NCBI GenBank assembly: GCA_963834825.1
Contig: CAWICZ010000010.1
Coordinates: 62,001-126,000, forward strand
DNA length: 64,000 bases
Reading direction: 5' to 3'
From: JACDAN01 sp963834825
GTDB taxonomy: Bacteria > Actinomycetota > Thermoleophilia > Gaiellales > Gaiellaceae
Shown: positions 16,876-24,497 of the stretch, in pieces
Numbering within the stretch: the stretch's first letter is position 1
Layout of the letters: every line of letters starts with the position of its first letter
The notes under the pieces: model-generated
Told to the model about the DNA's origin: nothing
The model's database searches: none
What the model saw: only the letters and a program-made list of their open reading frames with translations
Program-made: the position numbers and the translations under genes

Positions 16876-16958
16876 ATGCGCGAGTGTATGACGGCTACTC
16901 GCTAAGCAGCGTGGATCAATAGGGCGTAACCAGAGTTCTCGCGAGAGGGCACGAGCGC

Positions 16959-17312
16959 CTAGGCCTCGCGGTCGTCGCTCAGGAAGAACGTGGCGAACGC
17001 GCCTGTCACGCCGGCCACGAAGAGCACGCCACAGATCTCGAACAGGATGTTCAGGACGCGCCCGCCGGTGGTCAACGGGTTCTTCAGCGAAGAGGAGACG
17101 GTCAGCAGCTGTACCGTCGTGAAGTAGAGCGCGTCGAAGACCGTCTTGATCTCGGTTCCCGGAGCATGCCGTTCCAAGAAATAGATCGCGACCGTGCCGA
17201 CGAGTGCGACCAAGGAGGTTGAAGCGACGAGGAATGTGAAGCGGGCGACGAGCAGGCGATGTCGCTGCTGCCACGAGAAAATGCGCCGCCACTCCTGGGG
17301 AAGCGAGAACAC
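16959..17312 (-). CDS. Two-helix channel-like protein, altered filter
   Basis: A 117-residue protein with the layout of a bacterial two-helix potassium channel subunit: helix at 22-46, a pore-loop region FDALYFTTVQLLTVSSSLKN, helix at about 85-112. The pore helix start ALYFTTVQLLTV matches Ion_trans_2 proteins, but the selectivity filter T-V-G-Y/F-G-D is replaced by L-T-V-S-S-S. It therefore may not conduct potassium. In contrast, the channel fragment at 37206 keeps TGFGD. Confidence 0.65.
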   Translation of the reverse strand: MFSLPQEWRRIFSWQQRHRLLVARFTFLVASTSLVALVGTVAIYFLERHAPGTEIKTVFDALYFTTVQLLTVSSSLKNPLTTGGRVLNILFEICGVLFVAGVTGAFATFFLSDDREA

Positions 17313-17345
17313 ATGCTGAGTCTCACGCCGGGTGCGGACGACCGT

Positions 17346-17486
17346 TCAGGGGCAAAGCAGAGCGGACGAGATCCCTGACACGAGCGCGATGCCGATCCAG
17401 AAGCCGATGATCGGCGCATGCTTCCAGCCGGCCGCAGCAAAGCCGGTCGACGATCCGATCGCCTCGGGCAGGTTGCGTCCCCAGCA
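17346..17486 (-). pseudogene. ZIP metal transporter, middle fragment
   Basis: Minus-strand translation gives WGRNLPEAIGSSTGFAAAGW, KHAPIIGFWIGIALVSGISS, then ALLCP and a stop. NLPEAI is the signature metal-binding helix of ZIP transporters, and the following helix fits the family. In intact proteins this leads straight into the sequence found at 13628-13872. The upstream edge of the fragment abuts the island palindrome at 17493-17506. Confidence 0.6.
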
Positions 17487-17492
17487 AGCAGA

Positions 17493-17506
17493 TTCACCCG
17501 GGTGAA
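17493..17506. repeat. Island palindrome, copy 5
   Basis: A perfect TTCACCCGGGTGAA, directly at the truncated N-terminal edge of the ZIP fragment and 41 bases from the end of the NarL-type regulator gene. Confidence 0.8.
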
Positions 17507-17546
17507 GCGGCGCCTCCACCTGGTTGTCGAGGTCGACCGCCAGCAG

Positions 17547-18251
17547 TCAGCCAGGTGAGTCGATAGGGCCCGGAGCAGCGAGCCTGTCGCCTTCGTCGGC
17601 GAGGAAGAGCAGGGCGGCCTTGACACGCTTGCTGACGTCCTCGGCGTCGGTGAGCCCGAGCTTCAGGAAAATCGAGTTGATGTGCTTCTCGACTGCCCGC
17701 TTCGTGAGGACCAGCGACTCACTGATAGCACGGTTGCTCTTGCCTTGGGCGATCGCGGCGAGAACCTCGACCTCGCGTGGAGTGAGCTCGGTCAGCGGTG
17801 ACGCGGCGGACCGGGACCGGGACGCCACGAGGACATCCACGACGCTGGGATCGATTACCGAACCCCCCTCGGCGACTGTCTCGATCGCCGTTACGAGCTG
17901 CGCTCGATCGTGTACGCGCTCCTTGAGCATGTAGCCGCGACTTTGCGATCCGAGCTCGAGAAGTGCCAGCGCATAGCTCGGATCCGTGTACTGACTGAGC
18001 ACGATGACACCGACTTCGGGATGGGTCCGCCGGAGGAGAGTTGCGGCCTGGATGCCTTCATCGGTCTGCGTGGGTGGCATGCGGATATCCGTCACGACCA
18101 CGTCCGGACTCCCAGTCTCAACCGCCTTGAGGAGGGATGGCAGGTCCGCGCACGAGGCCACGACCTCGATCTCGGTCTCAGTCGCGAGGACTTGTTCCAG
18201 ACCTTCTCGGACGAACAGGTTGTCGTCCGCAAGCGCCACCCGGGTCGGCAC
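17547..18251 (-). CDS. NarL-family response regulator
   Basis: A 234-residue regulator. The receiver domain (1-120) has Asp9-Asp10, the phospho-acceptor Asp55 in VVVTDIRMPP and the Lys in MLKERV. The LuxR-type helix-turn-helix (about 158-210) reads LTPREVEVLAAIAQGKSNRA...LVLTKRAVEKHINSIFLKL. No histidine kinase adjoins it. The kinase at 7850, of the class that serves NarL regulators, is the nearest candidate partner. Targets are unknown. Confidence 0.9.
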   Translation of the reverse strand: MPTRVALADDNLFVREGLEQVLATETEIEVVASCADLPSLLKAVETGSPDVVVTDIRMPPTQTDEGIQAATLLRRTHPEVGVIVLSQYTDPSYALALLELGSQSRGYMLKERVHDRAQLVTAIETVAEGGSVIDPSVVDVLVASRSRSAASPLTELTPREVEVLAAIAQGKSNRAISESLVLTKRAVEKHINSIFLKLGLTDAEDVSKRVKAALLFLADEGDRLAAPGPIDSPG

Positions 18252-18422
18252 ACGACAATGATATGCCGGGAACTGCGCGCCGACCGTTGCCTTTCTCGAC
18301 GACGCCTCACGGAGACAAATGAGCGGGGGTCAGCAGGGTCGAGTCCCGCGACCTGGCATGCAATGGAGATGGTTGTTCCTTTCTCGGATGGGGCGACTCG
18401 GTGGCGTTAGCAGGCGGTTTGG

Positions 18423-18695
18423 TCATGGCTGAATCTCGTCGTCCGTCGGGTTCACGCTCACGATCTCGACGCCGAGCGTTGTCAGCCAGCTCATCACTCC
18501 CTGGAGCTGCGACTGGTCGACGAGGTCTCCGGTCAGCACGGACTCGTCTCCAGCATCCTCAACGTTCATTCCTTCGAGCGGTCCCACGAGCGGCTGGGCG
18601 AGCTCGCCCCGGATGACGATCTGGTACCGGACCCGGCTCTGTCCCGTGCGGCCGGCGAATCGCTTCGACCTCTGTTCGGACTCCCGGTCGGCCAC
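18423..18695 (-). CDS. Small conserved protein, unknown function
   Basis: A 90-residue soluble protein. The core YQIVIRGELAQPLVGPLEGM...ESVLTGDLVDQSQLQGVMSW is a compact alpha/beta domain with an ACT-like look (beta-rich start, helix in the DQSQLQGVMSWL region, final strand VEIVSVN). Similar short proteins are widespread in actinobacteria without assigned role. It probably forms a two-gene operon with the membrane peptide that starts at 18893, 16 bases upstream. Confidence 0.6.
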   Translation of the reverse strand: MADRESEQRSKRFAGRTGQSRVRYQIVIRGELAQPLVGPLEGMNVEDAGDESVLTGDLVDQSQLQGVMSWLTTLGVEIVSVNPTDDEIQP

Positions 18696-18710
18696 CTCAG
18701 GTCACCCGCG

Positions 18711-18893
18711 TCAGCAGTGCATCCGTTGAGACGTGGCCGTTCCGGGTGTAGCTATTCGTGTCTGCGCTTGCTCCTGAGACTCTGCTTTCTCCAGCCCCGC
18801 CGCCGCGTTGAACCAATCGAAGAGGACGAACGAAACCAGAGCCATCATCGCCACCGGCCACGAGTACACGACGAATACTCTGAACCACTCCAT
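18711..18893 (-). CDS. Small single-pass membrane protein
   Basis: Sixty residues with one strong membrane helix (FVVYSWPVAMMALVSFVLF, about 7-26) and a Gln/Ala/Thr-rich tail. GAGAGGAG lies upstream of the ATG. It is directly followed by the 90-residue gene. An imperfect island palindrome lies 90 bases upstream of its start. Function unknown. Confidence 0.5.
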   Translation of the reverse strand: MEWFRVFVVYSWPVAMMALVSFVLFDWFNAAAGLEKAESQEQAQTRIATPGTATSQRMHC

Positions 18894-18981
18894 CCGGCCA
18901 CTCCTCTCTCGGTCGGCACGGCTTGTCGGTTGTCATGAGGTTCCTACAACCTCGTAGACCGCGCATCACCCGCTCCTCGGA

Positions 18982-18995
18982 TTCACCCAGGTGAA
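18982..18995. repeat. Island palindrome, copy 6 (one change)
   Basis: TTCACCCAGGTGAA, one central base off the consensus, upstream of the small membrane-protein gene at 18893. Confidence 0.7.
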
Positions 18996-19042
18996 CGGCT
19001 CGAGGAGGCCACGGGGCAGGTGGCCTCCTCACCTACTCCTGA

Positions 19043-19234
19043 TCAACGTCCAGGGCCTGGACGACCGGGGCCGCCTGGACCGGGGCCCGGACGACCGGGG
19101 CCGCCTGGACCGGGGCCCGGACCGCCGGGGCCGCCTGGGCCGGGGCCCGGACCGCCGGGGCCGCCTGGGCCGGGGCCTGGACGACCGGGGCCGCCTGGGC
19201 CGGGGCGGGGTCTCGGGCGAGCCTCTCTCACCAT
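19043..19234 (-). CDS. Gly-Pro repeat protein
   Basis: A 63-residue minus-strand protein: MVREARPRPRP, then ten-residue units of the type GPGGPGRPGP to the end. GGAGGTG lies six bases before the ATG. The repeat is encoded by five 30-bp DNA units. With about 85 percent Gly and Pro it should be disordered, possibly polyproline- or collagen-like. It is flanked on both sides by island palindromes (18982 and 19378). Function unknown. Confidence 0.5.
   Translation of the reverse strand: MVREARPRPRPGPGGPGRPGPGPGGPGGPGPGPGGPGGPGPGPGGPGRPGPGPGGPGRPGPGR
19051..19200. repeat. Five 30-bp tandem repeats
   Basis: Units of 30 bp beginning CGGGGCCCGGAC. Units 3 (19111-19140) and 4 (19141-19170) are identical; the others differ by one to three bases. 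They encode the ten-residue repeats of the Gly-Pro protein on the minus strand, so unit number probably varies between strains. Confidence 0.9.
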
Positions 19235-19377
19235 GCGAACACCTCCGTGGTCTCGACTGTTGTTCTCGGCCTGCGCATCGAGGCGAGCCGGTGGGGAACG
19301 GCTCGGTGACACCGGCTGACGGTGTCGACTCGGAGGATCGCGCGACCGCCACACGCGCGCATCGCCCGCCGAGCGTG

Positions 19378-19391
19378 TTCACCCGGGTGAA
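19378..19391. repeat. Island palindrome, copy 7
   Basis: A perfect TTCACCCGGGTGAA, 54 bases upstream of the antiporter start at 19445, a position suited to regulation of that gene. Confidence 0.8.
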
Positions 19392-19444
19392 CTCGGGTCG
19401 TGGGCGATGAAGCGCGATTTCTCGGGCGCTAGCGTCGCCCTGGG

Positions 19445-20785
19445 TTGGGCATTTCAGGCCTCGTCACGATTGCGCTCCTCGTCCTCGCGTACGCGGCGGT
19501 TTCGCGAAAGCTCTCGGGGTCGGCGATCACCGCTGCGATGGTGTTCGTCGCCGGCGGCATCTTGGCGAGCGACAAGGCCCTCGGCTGGCTCGACCCGGGG
19601 ATAGACAGCGAATCCGTCCGCTGGATCGCCGAGGCGACGCTGACGGTCGTGCTTTTCTCGGACGCGTCACGGATCAACCTCGGAGCGCTGCGCCGGGAGT
19701 ACGTCGTGCCTCTTCGACTGCTCGCGATCGGGCTGCCGCTGACCATCGTTGCCGGCGCTCTCGCGGGTGTTGCCGTATTCGCAGAGCTCGCGCTCATCGA
19801 GGCCGTCCTGCTGGCGATCGTGCTGGCCCCGACGGACGCCGCGCTGGGGCAAGCGGTCGTCACCGATCCCCGCGTTCCTTCACGCGTCCGTCAAGGGCTC
19901 AACGTCGAGAGCGGGCTCAACGACGGCATCTGCGTGCCTCTGCTCCTAATCGCGATCGCGATTGCCGAGGCGCAGGAGGGCGCGATCGGAAACGGCGCGG
20001 CGTTCGAGCTCGTGCTCGAGGAGATCGGCTACGGATGCATCGGGGGCGTGATTGCGGGACTCGCAGCCGCCGCCGTCGTCAGGCTGGGCGTCCCGCGTCG
20101 CCTCGTCGACGAGGTCTGGCTCCAGGTCGTCCCAGTCGCCGGGGCCGCGCTCGCCTACGGCCTGGCCGTGTGGATGCACGGCAGCGGGTTCATCGCCGCC
20201 TTCGTCGCGGGTGCCGTCTTCGGCGGGCTGCGTAGCGAGGTCGGGGGCGAGGTAACACTCTTCCTCGAAGAGTTGGGCGGACTGCTCGGCGCAGCCACGT
20301 TCATCCTCTTCGGCGCCGTCATGCTCGTGCCCATGCTCGACGACCTTTCCGCCGAGATCGTCCTGTATTCGCTTCTCAGCCTGACGCTCGTTCGCATGGT
20401 TCCCGTGGGGCTGGCGATGCTCCGATCCGGTGCCAGGCGACCGACGGTCGCCTTCCTCGGCTGGTTCGGGCCGCGAGGACTGGCGTCGATCGTGTTCGCG
20501 GTGATCCTCGTCGAGGATGCCACCCTCGCCCACGAATCGCTCCTGCTGAACACCATCTTTCTCACGATCGGCCTCTCGGTCCTTCTGCACGGCCTGACAG
20601 CAGCCCCACTCGCGGGGCGCTACGCAGCGTGGTTCGCGGCCCACCCGCGCGACGCAGTCCCCCCATTCGAGAGTGCGCCGGCTCCCGAACACCGCCCGCG
20701 CCGCTGGGCCGCTGGGCTGCGGCATGAGCATCGGGATGTCGAGGCAACTGCGCCGGCCGCTCCAGCCTCGTCCGGTTCCGAGTAG
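19445..20785 (+). CDS. Cation:proton antiporter, CPA1 family
   Basis: A 446-residue NhaP-type antiporter with twelve or so membrane helices. Typical CPA1 landmarks are FVAGGILASDKALGWLD near helix 2, IVLAPTDAALGQAVV (the conserved PTDA motif) and GLNVESGLNDGICVP (the ND motif with the ion-binding Asp). Late helices read FLGWFGPRGLASIVFAVILV. A polar tail of about 50 residues follows. It exchanges Na+ or K+ for H+ across the cell membrane. Start is TTG at 19445; no better start is in frame nearby. It is the last gene before the right tRNA-Asp footprint. Confidence 0.9.
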   Translation: MGISGLVTIALLVLAYAAVSRKLSGSAITAAMVFVAGGILASDKALGWLDPGIDSESVRWIAEATLTVVLFSDASRINLGALRREYVVPLRLLAIGLPLTIVAGALAGVAVFAELALIEAVLLAIVLAPTDAALGQAVVTDPRVPSRVRQGLNVESGLNDGICVPLLLIAIAIAEAQEGAIGNGAAFELVLEEIGYGCIGGVIAGLAAAAVVRLGVPRRLVDEVWLQVVPVAGAALAYGLAVWMHGSGFIAAFVAGAVFGGLRSEVGGEVTLFLEELGGLLGAATFILFGAVMLVPMLDDLSAEIVLYSLLSLTLVRMVPVGLAMLRSGARRPTVAFLGWFGPRGLASIVFAVILVEDATLAHESLLLNTIFLTIGLSVLLHGLTAAPLAGRYAAWFAAHPRDAVPPFESAPAPEHRPRRWAAGLRHEHRDVEATAPAAPASSGSE

Positions 20786-20810
20786 ACGGGTCTGAGAGAG
20801 CAAGATTTCC

Positions 20811-20902
20811 GTGGCCCACTCGTGGCCCAAACGTCGATTGGACGATTGGCTCAACCATGCGGCGCCGGGCTGACTCTTGAGTCAAAAATCCCTGCAAATG
20901 AG
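20811..20902. repeat. Candidate integrase arm-type repeats, right end
   Basis: GTGGCCCAC (20811-20819) and GTGGCCCAAAC (20822-20832) plus CCTGCAAATGAG (20891-20902), just inside the right tRNA-Asp footprint. The same motifs occur inside the left footprint. No gene is evident between the antiporter and 21070. Confidence 0.45.
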
Positions 20903-20949
20903 TCCGTTCAGAGGGGTTCGTCGCCAAGCGTAGGGGTGCCCGACTTGGC

Positions 20950-20998
20950 CTGTCACGCCGGAGGTCGCGGGTTCGAGTCCCGTCGCTCCCGTCTCTCG
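20950..20998 (+). repeat. tRNA-Asp(GTC) 3' half, right direct repeat
   Basis: From about 20945 the sequence can fold as an anticodon arm with loop CTGTCAC (anticodon GTC, Asp; stem with two G-U pairs), then variable loop AGGTC, T-arm GCGGG-TTCGAGT-CCCGT and acceptor strand CGCTCCC-G. The 5' half of the tRNA is absent. It matches 223-271 at 48 of 49 positions. Confidence 0.75.
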
Positions 20999-21070
20999 TT
21001 CTCCCTGCTAGCGGCCGCTTTCTAGACTCCCGTCTCGCGGTCGCCCTCGGCCGGCCGGTGTAAGTCCGAT

Positions 21071-21872
21071 CTAGGGTTTGCTTGCGGTCACGATGTGCGC
21101 GTCCATCGGCATGACAATTTCGCCTGAAGGAACCACGAACTCTGCAAGTGCATTCTCTGATTCCGCAGCGAGAGTTGCCATGGCGTCGTCGCTGAGCATG
21201 TCAGCCAGGGGCGACCCTTTGACCTCGATGCGTATGAATTCCTTTACCGACGGAAACCGGATCGAACCCTCATGGAGAGTGACGTTGGCTCCCGAGATGC
21301 CGCCGTCGACACAGAGCTTGGCAAGCTCTGAGCGATCGCCGAGGACGAAGGGCGCTGCCAGCACGTTTGCGGCCTCTCCTCCGCATTGTCGGATCGCGAT
21401 GTCCACAAGTATCTGGTAGCCAGGGGCGCGACCGAGAGGCGCCCAGGCCGCGATCGCAAGGCGTCCTCCTGACGCGAGAGTACGCCACATCTCGCTCAGG
21501 GAGGTGACGCGTTCGGGGAAGTACATGAGCGCGAACTGGCTGACTACGACGTCGAAACTCGCATCCTCGAAAGGAAGAGATGCCGCATCGCCCTGTCGCC
21601 ATTCGATTTTCGGCTCAGTTCGCGCTGCGACCGCCAGCATCCCCTCATTGAGATCGAGGCCAACAACCTGACCCTCTCGCCCGACCCGCCTAACGGCCTC
21701 GCGTGCGAGCACGCCTGTCCCGCAGCCAACGTCGAGAACTCTGTCACCCGTCCTGATTCCAGCGGCGTCAGCGACCGCGACAAGCCCAAGCGCCGAAGAT
21801 CGCAGGTACGAAGCAGGATTCGTAGACCTCGGCAGCATCCGTTGAGACCTGCCAGCGCTCGGGCTCGGTCAC
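21071..21872 (-). CDS. SAM-dependent methyltransferase, one frameshift
   Basis: A class I methyltransferase. The main frame (255 residues) holds motif I VLDVGCGTG, the acidic LDLNEGML, motif II FDVVVSQFALMYFP and post-motif GGRLAIAAW. Its first 15 residues are not family-like. In the neighbouring frame the expected N-terminus VTEPERWQVSTDAAEVYESC followed by FVPAIFGAWA is present from a GTG at 21872. One extra base near 21797 separates it from LGLVAVADAAG. The methyl acceptor is unknown; relatives act on ubiquinone-like or small organic molecules. It is the first gene beyond the right tRNA-Asp footprint. Confidence 0.8.
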
Positions 21873-22032
21873 GGCATCACTCCAGCTATTTGCGGAGCCA
21901 TGGTCGAGACCGGCGACGTTTCCTCCGAGCCATGTCGGCACTCTAGGCGCGACGCGCATCGGATCACCGGCGTCGCCGTGCGCATCGCCGAGGGCCTGCC
22001 CTCCCTCATCGTGCGCCGGCCGACGTCCGAAT

Positions 22033-22920
22033 TCAGCGCAACTTCTTCAGGGCACGTCCGAGTGCCTGGCCGCCCGCGAGCACTGGCTCGAACAGGTCGC
22101 CGTGCTGTTCGACCCGCTCGAGCGCCTCGCGCATCCCGAAGCGGCGCGGAGTCACGTCCTCTGTTAGCTCGTCCCAGCGAAGCGGCGTCGAGACCGGCGC
22201 GCCCGGCTTCGGCCGCACCGAGTAGACCGAGGCGATCGTCTTCCCCCGCGCGTTCTGACGGTGGTCGACGAGCACGCCCTCGCGCTTGCGCTTCAGCCAT
22301 TCGGTCGTGACCAGCCCTGGGTGCCGCTCCTCGAGCCCGCGCGCCAGGCGCTCCGCGAACGTGTAGGTCTGCTCGAAGGTCGCTCGGCGCGCAATCGGGA
22401 CGAGCACGTGAATCCCGTCGGCGCCGCTCGTCTTGACGTAGGACTCGAGCTCGAGCCGCTCGACCTCCTCGCGGATCAGGTGAGCGACGCGGATCGCGAG
22501 CGCGAAGCCGCCGTCGGGAGGGTCGAGGTCGAAGAGCACGAAGTCCGGGCGGTCCGGCTTGTCGACGCGCGAGTACCAAGCGTTCATGTCGATGCAGTTC
22601 ATCTGCACCATCCAGAGCACCGCCTCCGGCGAGTTGACGAGCGGGAAGTCGACAAGCCGCGACTCGCCCTCGCGCGGGTAGGTGCGGAAGGTGCGCGTCG
22701 GGATCCAGGAGGGCATCCCCTTCGGCGCCTGCTTCTGGAAGTACGACTCCCCGGCCACCCCGTAGGGCGAGCGCTTCATCGTGAACGGCCGATTGCGCAG
22801 GTGCGGGACGAGCACCGGCGCGATCGCGCGGTAGTACTCGAACAGGTCCTGCTTCGTGATCCCTTCGTCGGGGAACAGGACACGTTCCGGGCTCGAGAGG
22901 CGGACCGACCGCGGCGCCAC
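22033..22920 (-). CDS. ligD: LigD-type DNA polymerase/primase domain
   Basis: A stand-alone polymerase domain of the bacterial non-homologous end-joining enzyme LigD, about 295 residues from the GTG at 22920. It begins RLSSPERVLFPDEGITKQDL, the usual PolDom start. The metal-binding acidic pair is Asp131 and Asp133 in FVLFDLDPPDG, followed by YVKTSGADGIHVLVPI. It adds nucleotides, often ribonucleotides, at break ends. No ligase, nuclease or Ku gene is in the window. Longer upstream starts exist, but the extra residues do not look like protein. Confidence 0.9.
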   Translation of the reverse strand: MAPRSVRLSSPERVLFPDEGITKQDLFEYYRAIAPVLVPHLRNRPFTMKRSPYGVAGESYFQKQAPKGMPSWIPTRTFRTYPREGESRLVDFPLVNSPEAVLWMVQMNCIDMNAWYSRVDKPDRPDFVLFDLDPPDGGFALAIRVAHLIREEVERLELESYVKTSGADGIHVLVPIARRATFEQTYTFAERLARGLEERHPGLVTTEWLKRKREGVLVDHRQNARGKTIASVYSVRPKPGAPVSTPLRWDELTEDVTPRRFGMREALERVEQHGDLFEPVLAGGQALGRALKKLR

Positions 22921-23108
22921 GCAGCGGGTTGTACCTGTCCGGTGGTGCGCATGTCGACGCGCGCAGGATCGGACGCCGACTGGTACGTCCCCGTCTCTCG
23001 AACTACCTGCACAGCGGTCGCTTTTCCGTCGCGTCGGGCTGACCGGCGCCTGGCGGCGACGCCTACACCACGCCAGATCGCGCGAAATTGCGATCATCTC
23101 GGCGAAAA

Positions 23109-23330
23109 GTGGGCCAGCTGATCGCGATAGGAACCTATGGGACGCGGGACGAGGCGGAGGTCGTTCAGGGTCTGCTCGCGACGGCGGGGATCGAGTCGTC
23201 GATCAGAGCAGACGATGCGGGCGGCGCCTTTCCGTTCGTGCTTTCGGGTGGGGCGCAGGTGCTCGTTGACGAGAGCGACGCCACAGCGGCCTCGGAGCTC
23301 CTCGCAAACAGAACCGACGCGACTGACTGA
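23109..23330 (+). CDS. DUF2007-like small protein
   Basis: About 73 residues from the GTG at 23109 (a TTG at 23088 is an alternative). It reads LIAIGTYGTRDEAEVVQGLL...AGIESSIRADDAGG...VLVDESDATAASELL. This is the pattern of DUF2007, a small ferredoxin-like fold suggested to act in signalling. It lies in the otherwise empty stretch between the divergent LigD polymerase and the convergent sigma-factor gene. The 218 bases after it hold no gene that I can see. Confidence 0.65.
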   Translation: MGQLIAIGTYGTRDEAEVVQGLLATAGIESSIRADDAGGAFPFVLSGGAQVLVDESDATAASELLANRTDATD

Positions 23331-23548
23331 CGCGACCAAGACGGAGGCGTCCGTCGGAGGGACGGCAGCTCACTGACCCTGGAGGGCCGGCGAGCCGCGT
23401 TCGGCCTCGGGGGGTTCGGCGCGGCGATCCTCGTGCAGCTGGAGCCAAGGATTCGGGCGTTGGATCCCTGCGACTGGAAGAACTCGATCCGCCAGGTCAG
23501 CTGCCGGGCGACCCAAAGGCCGGTACCGAGTCCCGTTCGCGGGGCGAG

Positions 23549-24340
23549 CTAGCCCGCCGCGGGGACTGGGCTGCGCGAAGCCTCGCGCAGCTTGTTCAAC
23601 GCTCCAACCTCGATCTGCCGAGCGCGCTCGGCCGTCAGCCCGAGCGCGCCGCCGATCTGGTTCAAGGTCTGCGCGCGCTCGCCCAGCCCGTAATGGGCCC
23701 GGAGTACGGCGCGCTCACGCTCGTCCAGCTGGTCGGCCAAGTCACGCAGCTCGCCGATCTCGAGGCCATCGAGCACCTGCTCGTACGCCTGCTCCGCAGC
23801 GGGATCGATGATCGTGTCCCCGACGGTAGCCGTGGTCTGGCCTTCCGCGCTCAGCTGCTCCTCCATGCCACGCGGTCTGCGCTCCGTCGCCTGCAGACTC
23901 TCGAGCTGCGCCACCGTAAACCCGGTCGCGCTGCTCAGCTCCTCGTTCGTCGGCTCGGTGCCGTGGGCCTGCAGGTGCTCACTCCGTGCTGTCCTGATCT
24001 GGGCGAGAGCTCGGACCGCGCGGTCAGACAGTGCCACGGGTCGGGTTAGATCCGCGACGAGCTCCTGCATCGCCTTGCGCACCCAGAACGAGGCGTAGGC
24101 CCAGAAAGGCGTGTTCAGCCTGGGGTTGTACCGCCGCGCAGCCAACAGCAAGCCGGCGACTCCCTCTTGGACGAGTTCCTGGCGTCCCACTCTCATGCCG
24201 CTGCAGAAGCCAAGCGCGAGGCCGGCGATAGCCGGTAGGAACGCCTCGACCAGCTTCCGGCTCGCGTCGGCGTCACCGGCTTCTGCTGCGACCACCAGGT
24301 CGCGCTCCTGCCGCGCGGTGAGTCGTTCGGCGTGGCTCAC
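23549..24340 (-). CDS. Sigma-70 family RNA polymerase sigma factor
   Basis: A 263-residue sigma factor. Region 2 contains QELVQEGVAGLLLAARRYNP and the -10 recognition helix TPFWAYASFWVRKAMQELV. Region 3 follows (RTARSEHLQAHG...PTNEELSSATGF). Region 4 reads LDERERAVLRAHYGLGERAQ with the -35 helix LTAERARQIEVGALNKLRE. Size and region 3 place it among RpoD/SigB-like group 2 or 3 factors rather than ECF. No anti-sigma gene adjoins it. The target regulon is unknown. Confidence 0.9.
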   Translation of the reverse strand: MSHAERLTARQERDLVVAAEAGDADASRKLVEAFLPAIAGLALGFCSGMRVGRQELVQEGVAGLLLAARRYNPRLNTPFWAYASFWVRKAMQELVADLTRPVALSDRAVRALAQIRTARSEHLQAHGTEPTNEELSSATGFTVAQLESLQATERRPRGMEEQLSAEGQTTATVGDTIIDPAAEQAYEQVLDGLEIGELRDLADQLDERERAVLRAHYGLGERAQTLNQIGGALGLTAERARQIEVGALNKLREASRSPVPAAG

Positions 24341-24497
24341 TGAACGGACCTGTCACGCCGTAGCTGCTGCGGTTGTTCAGCCACCACCGTTCCCAGGGTC
24401 GCGAGAGAGCAGTGATTGTTGCAACCCAGCTTGGGTTCGCGGCGTCGTCGGCTTATTGAGGTGAGGGTCAACAGCCATCTGACGAACTGAGGTCGAC

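Noticed and set aside
19051..19200. CRISPR array
   Set aside because: The 30-bp units are contiguous with no spacers and encode a periodic protein. No cas gene is in the window.
20917..20991. Complete tRNA-Asp gene at the right repeat
   Set aside because: The anticodon arm, T-arm and 3' acceptor are present, but the 5' side (GGGGTTCG) does not pair with CGCTCCC and no D-arm can be formed.
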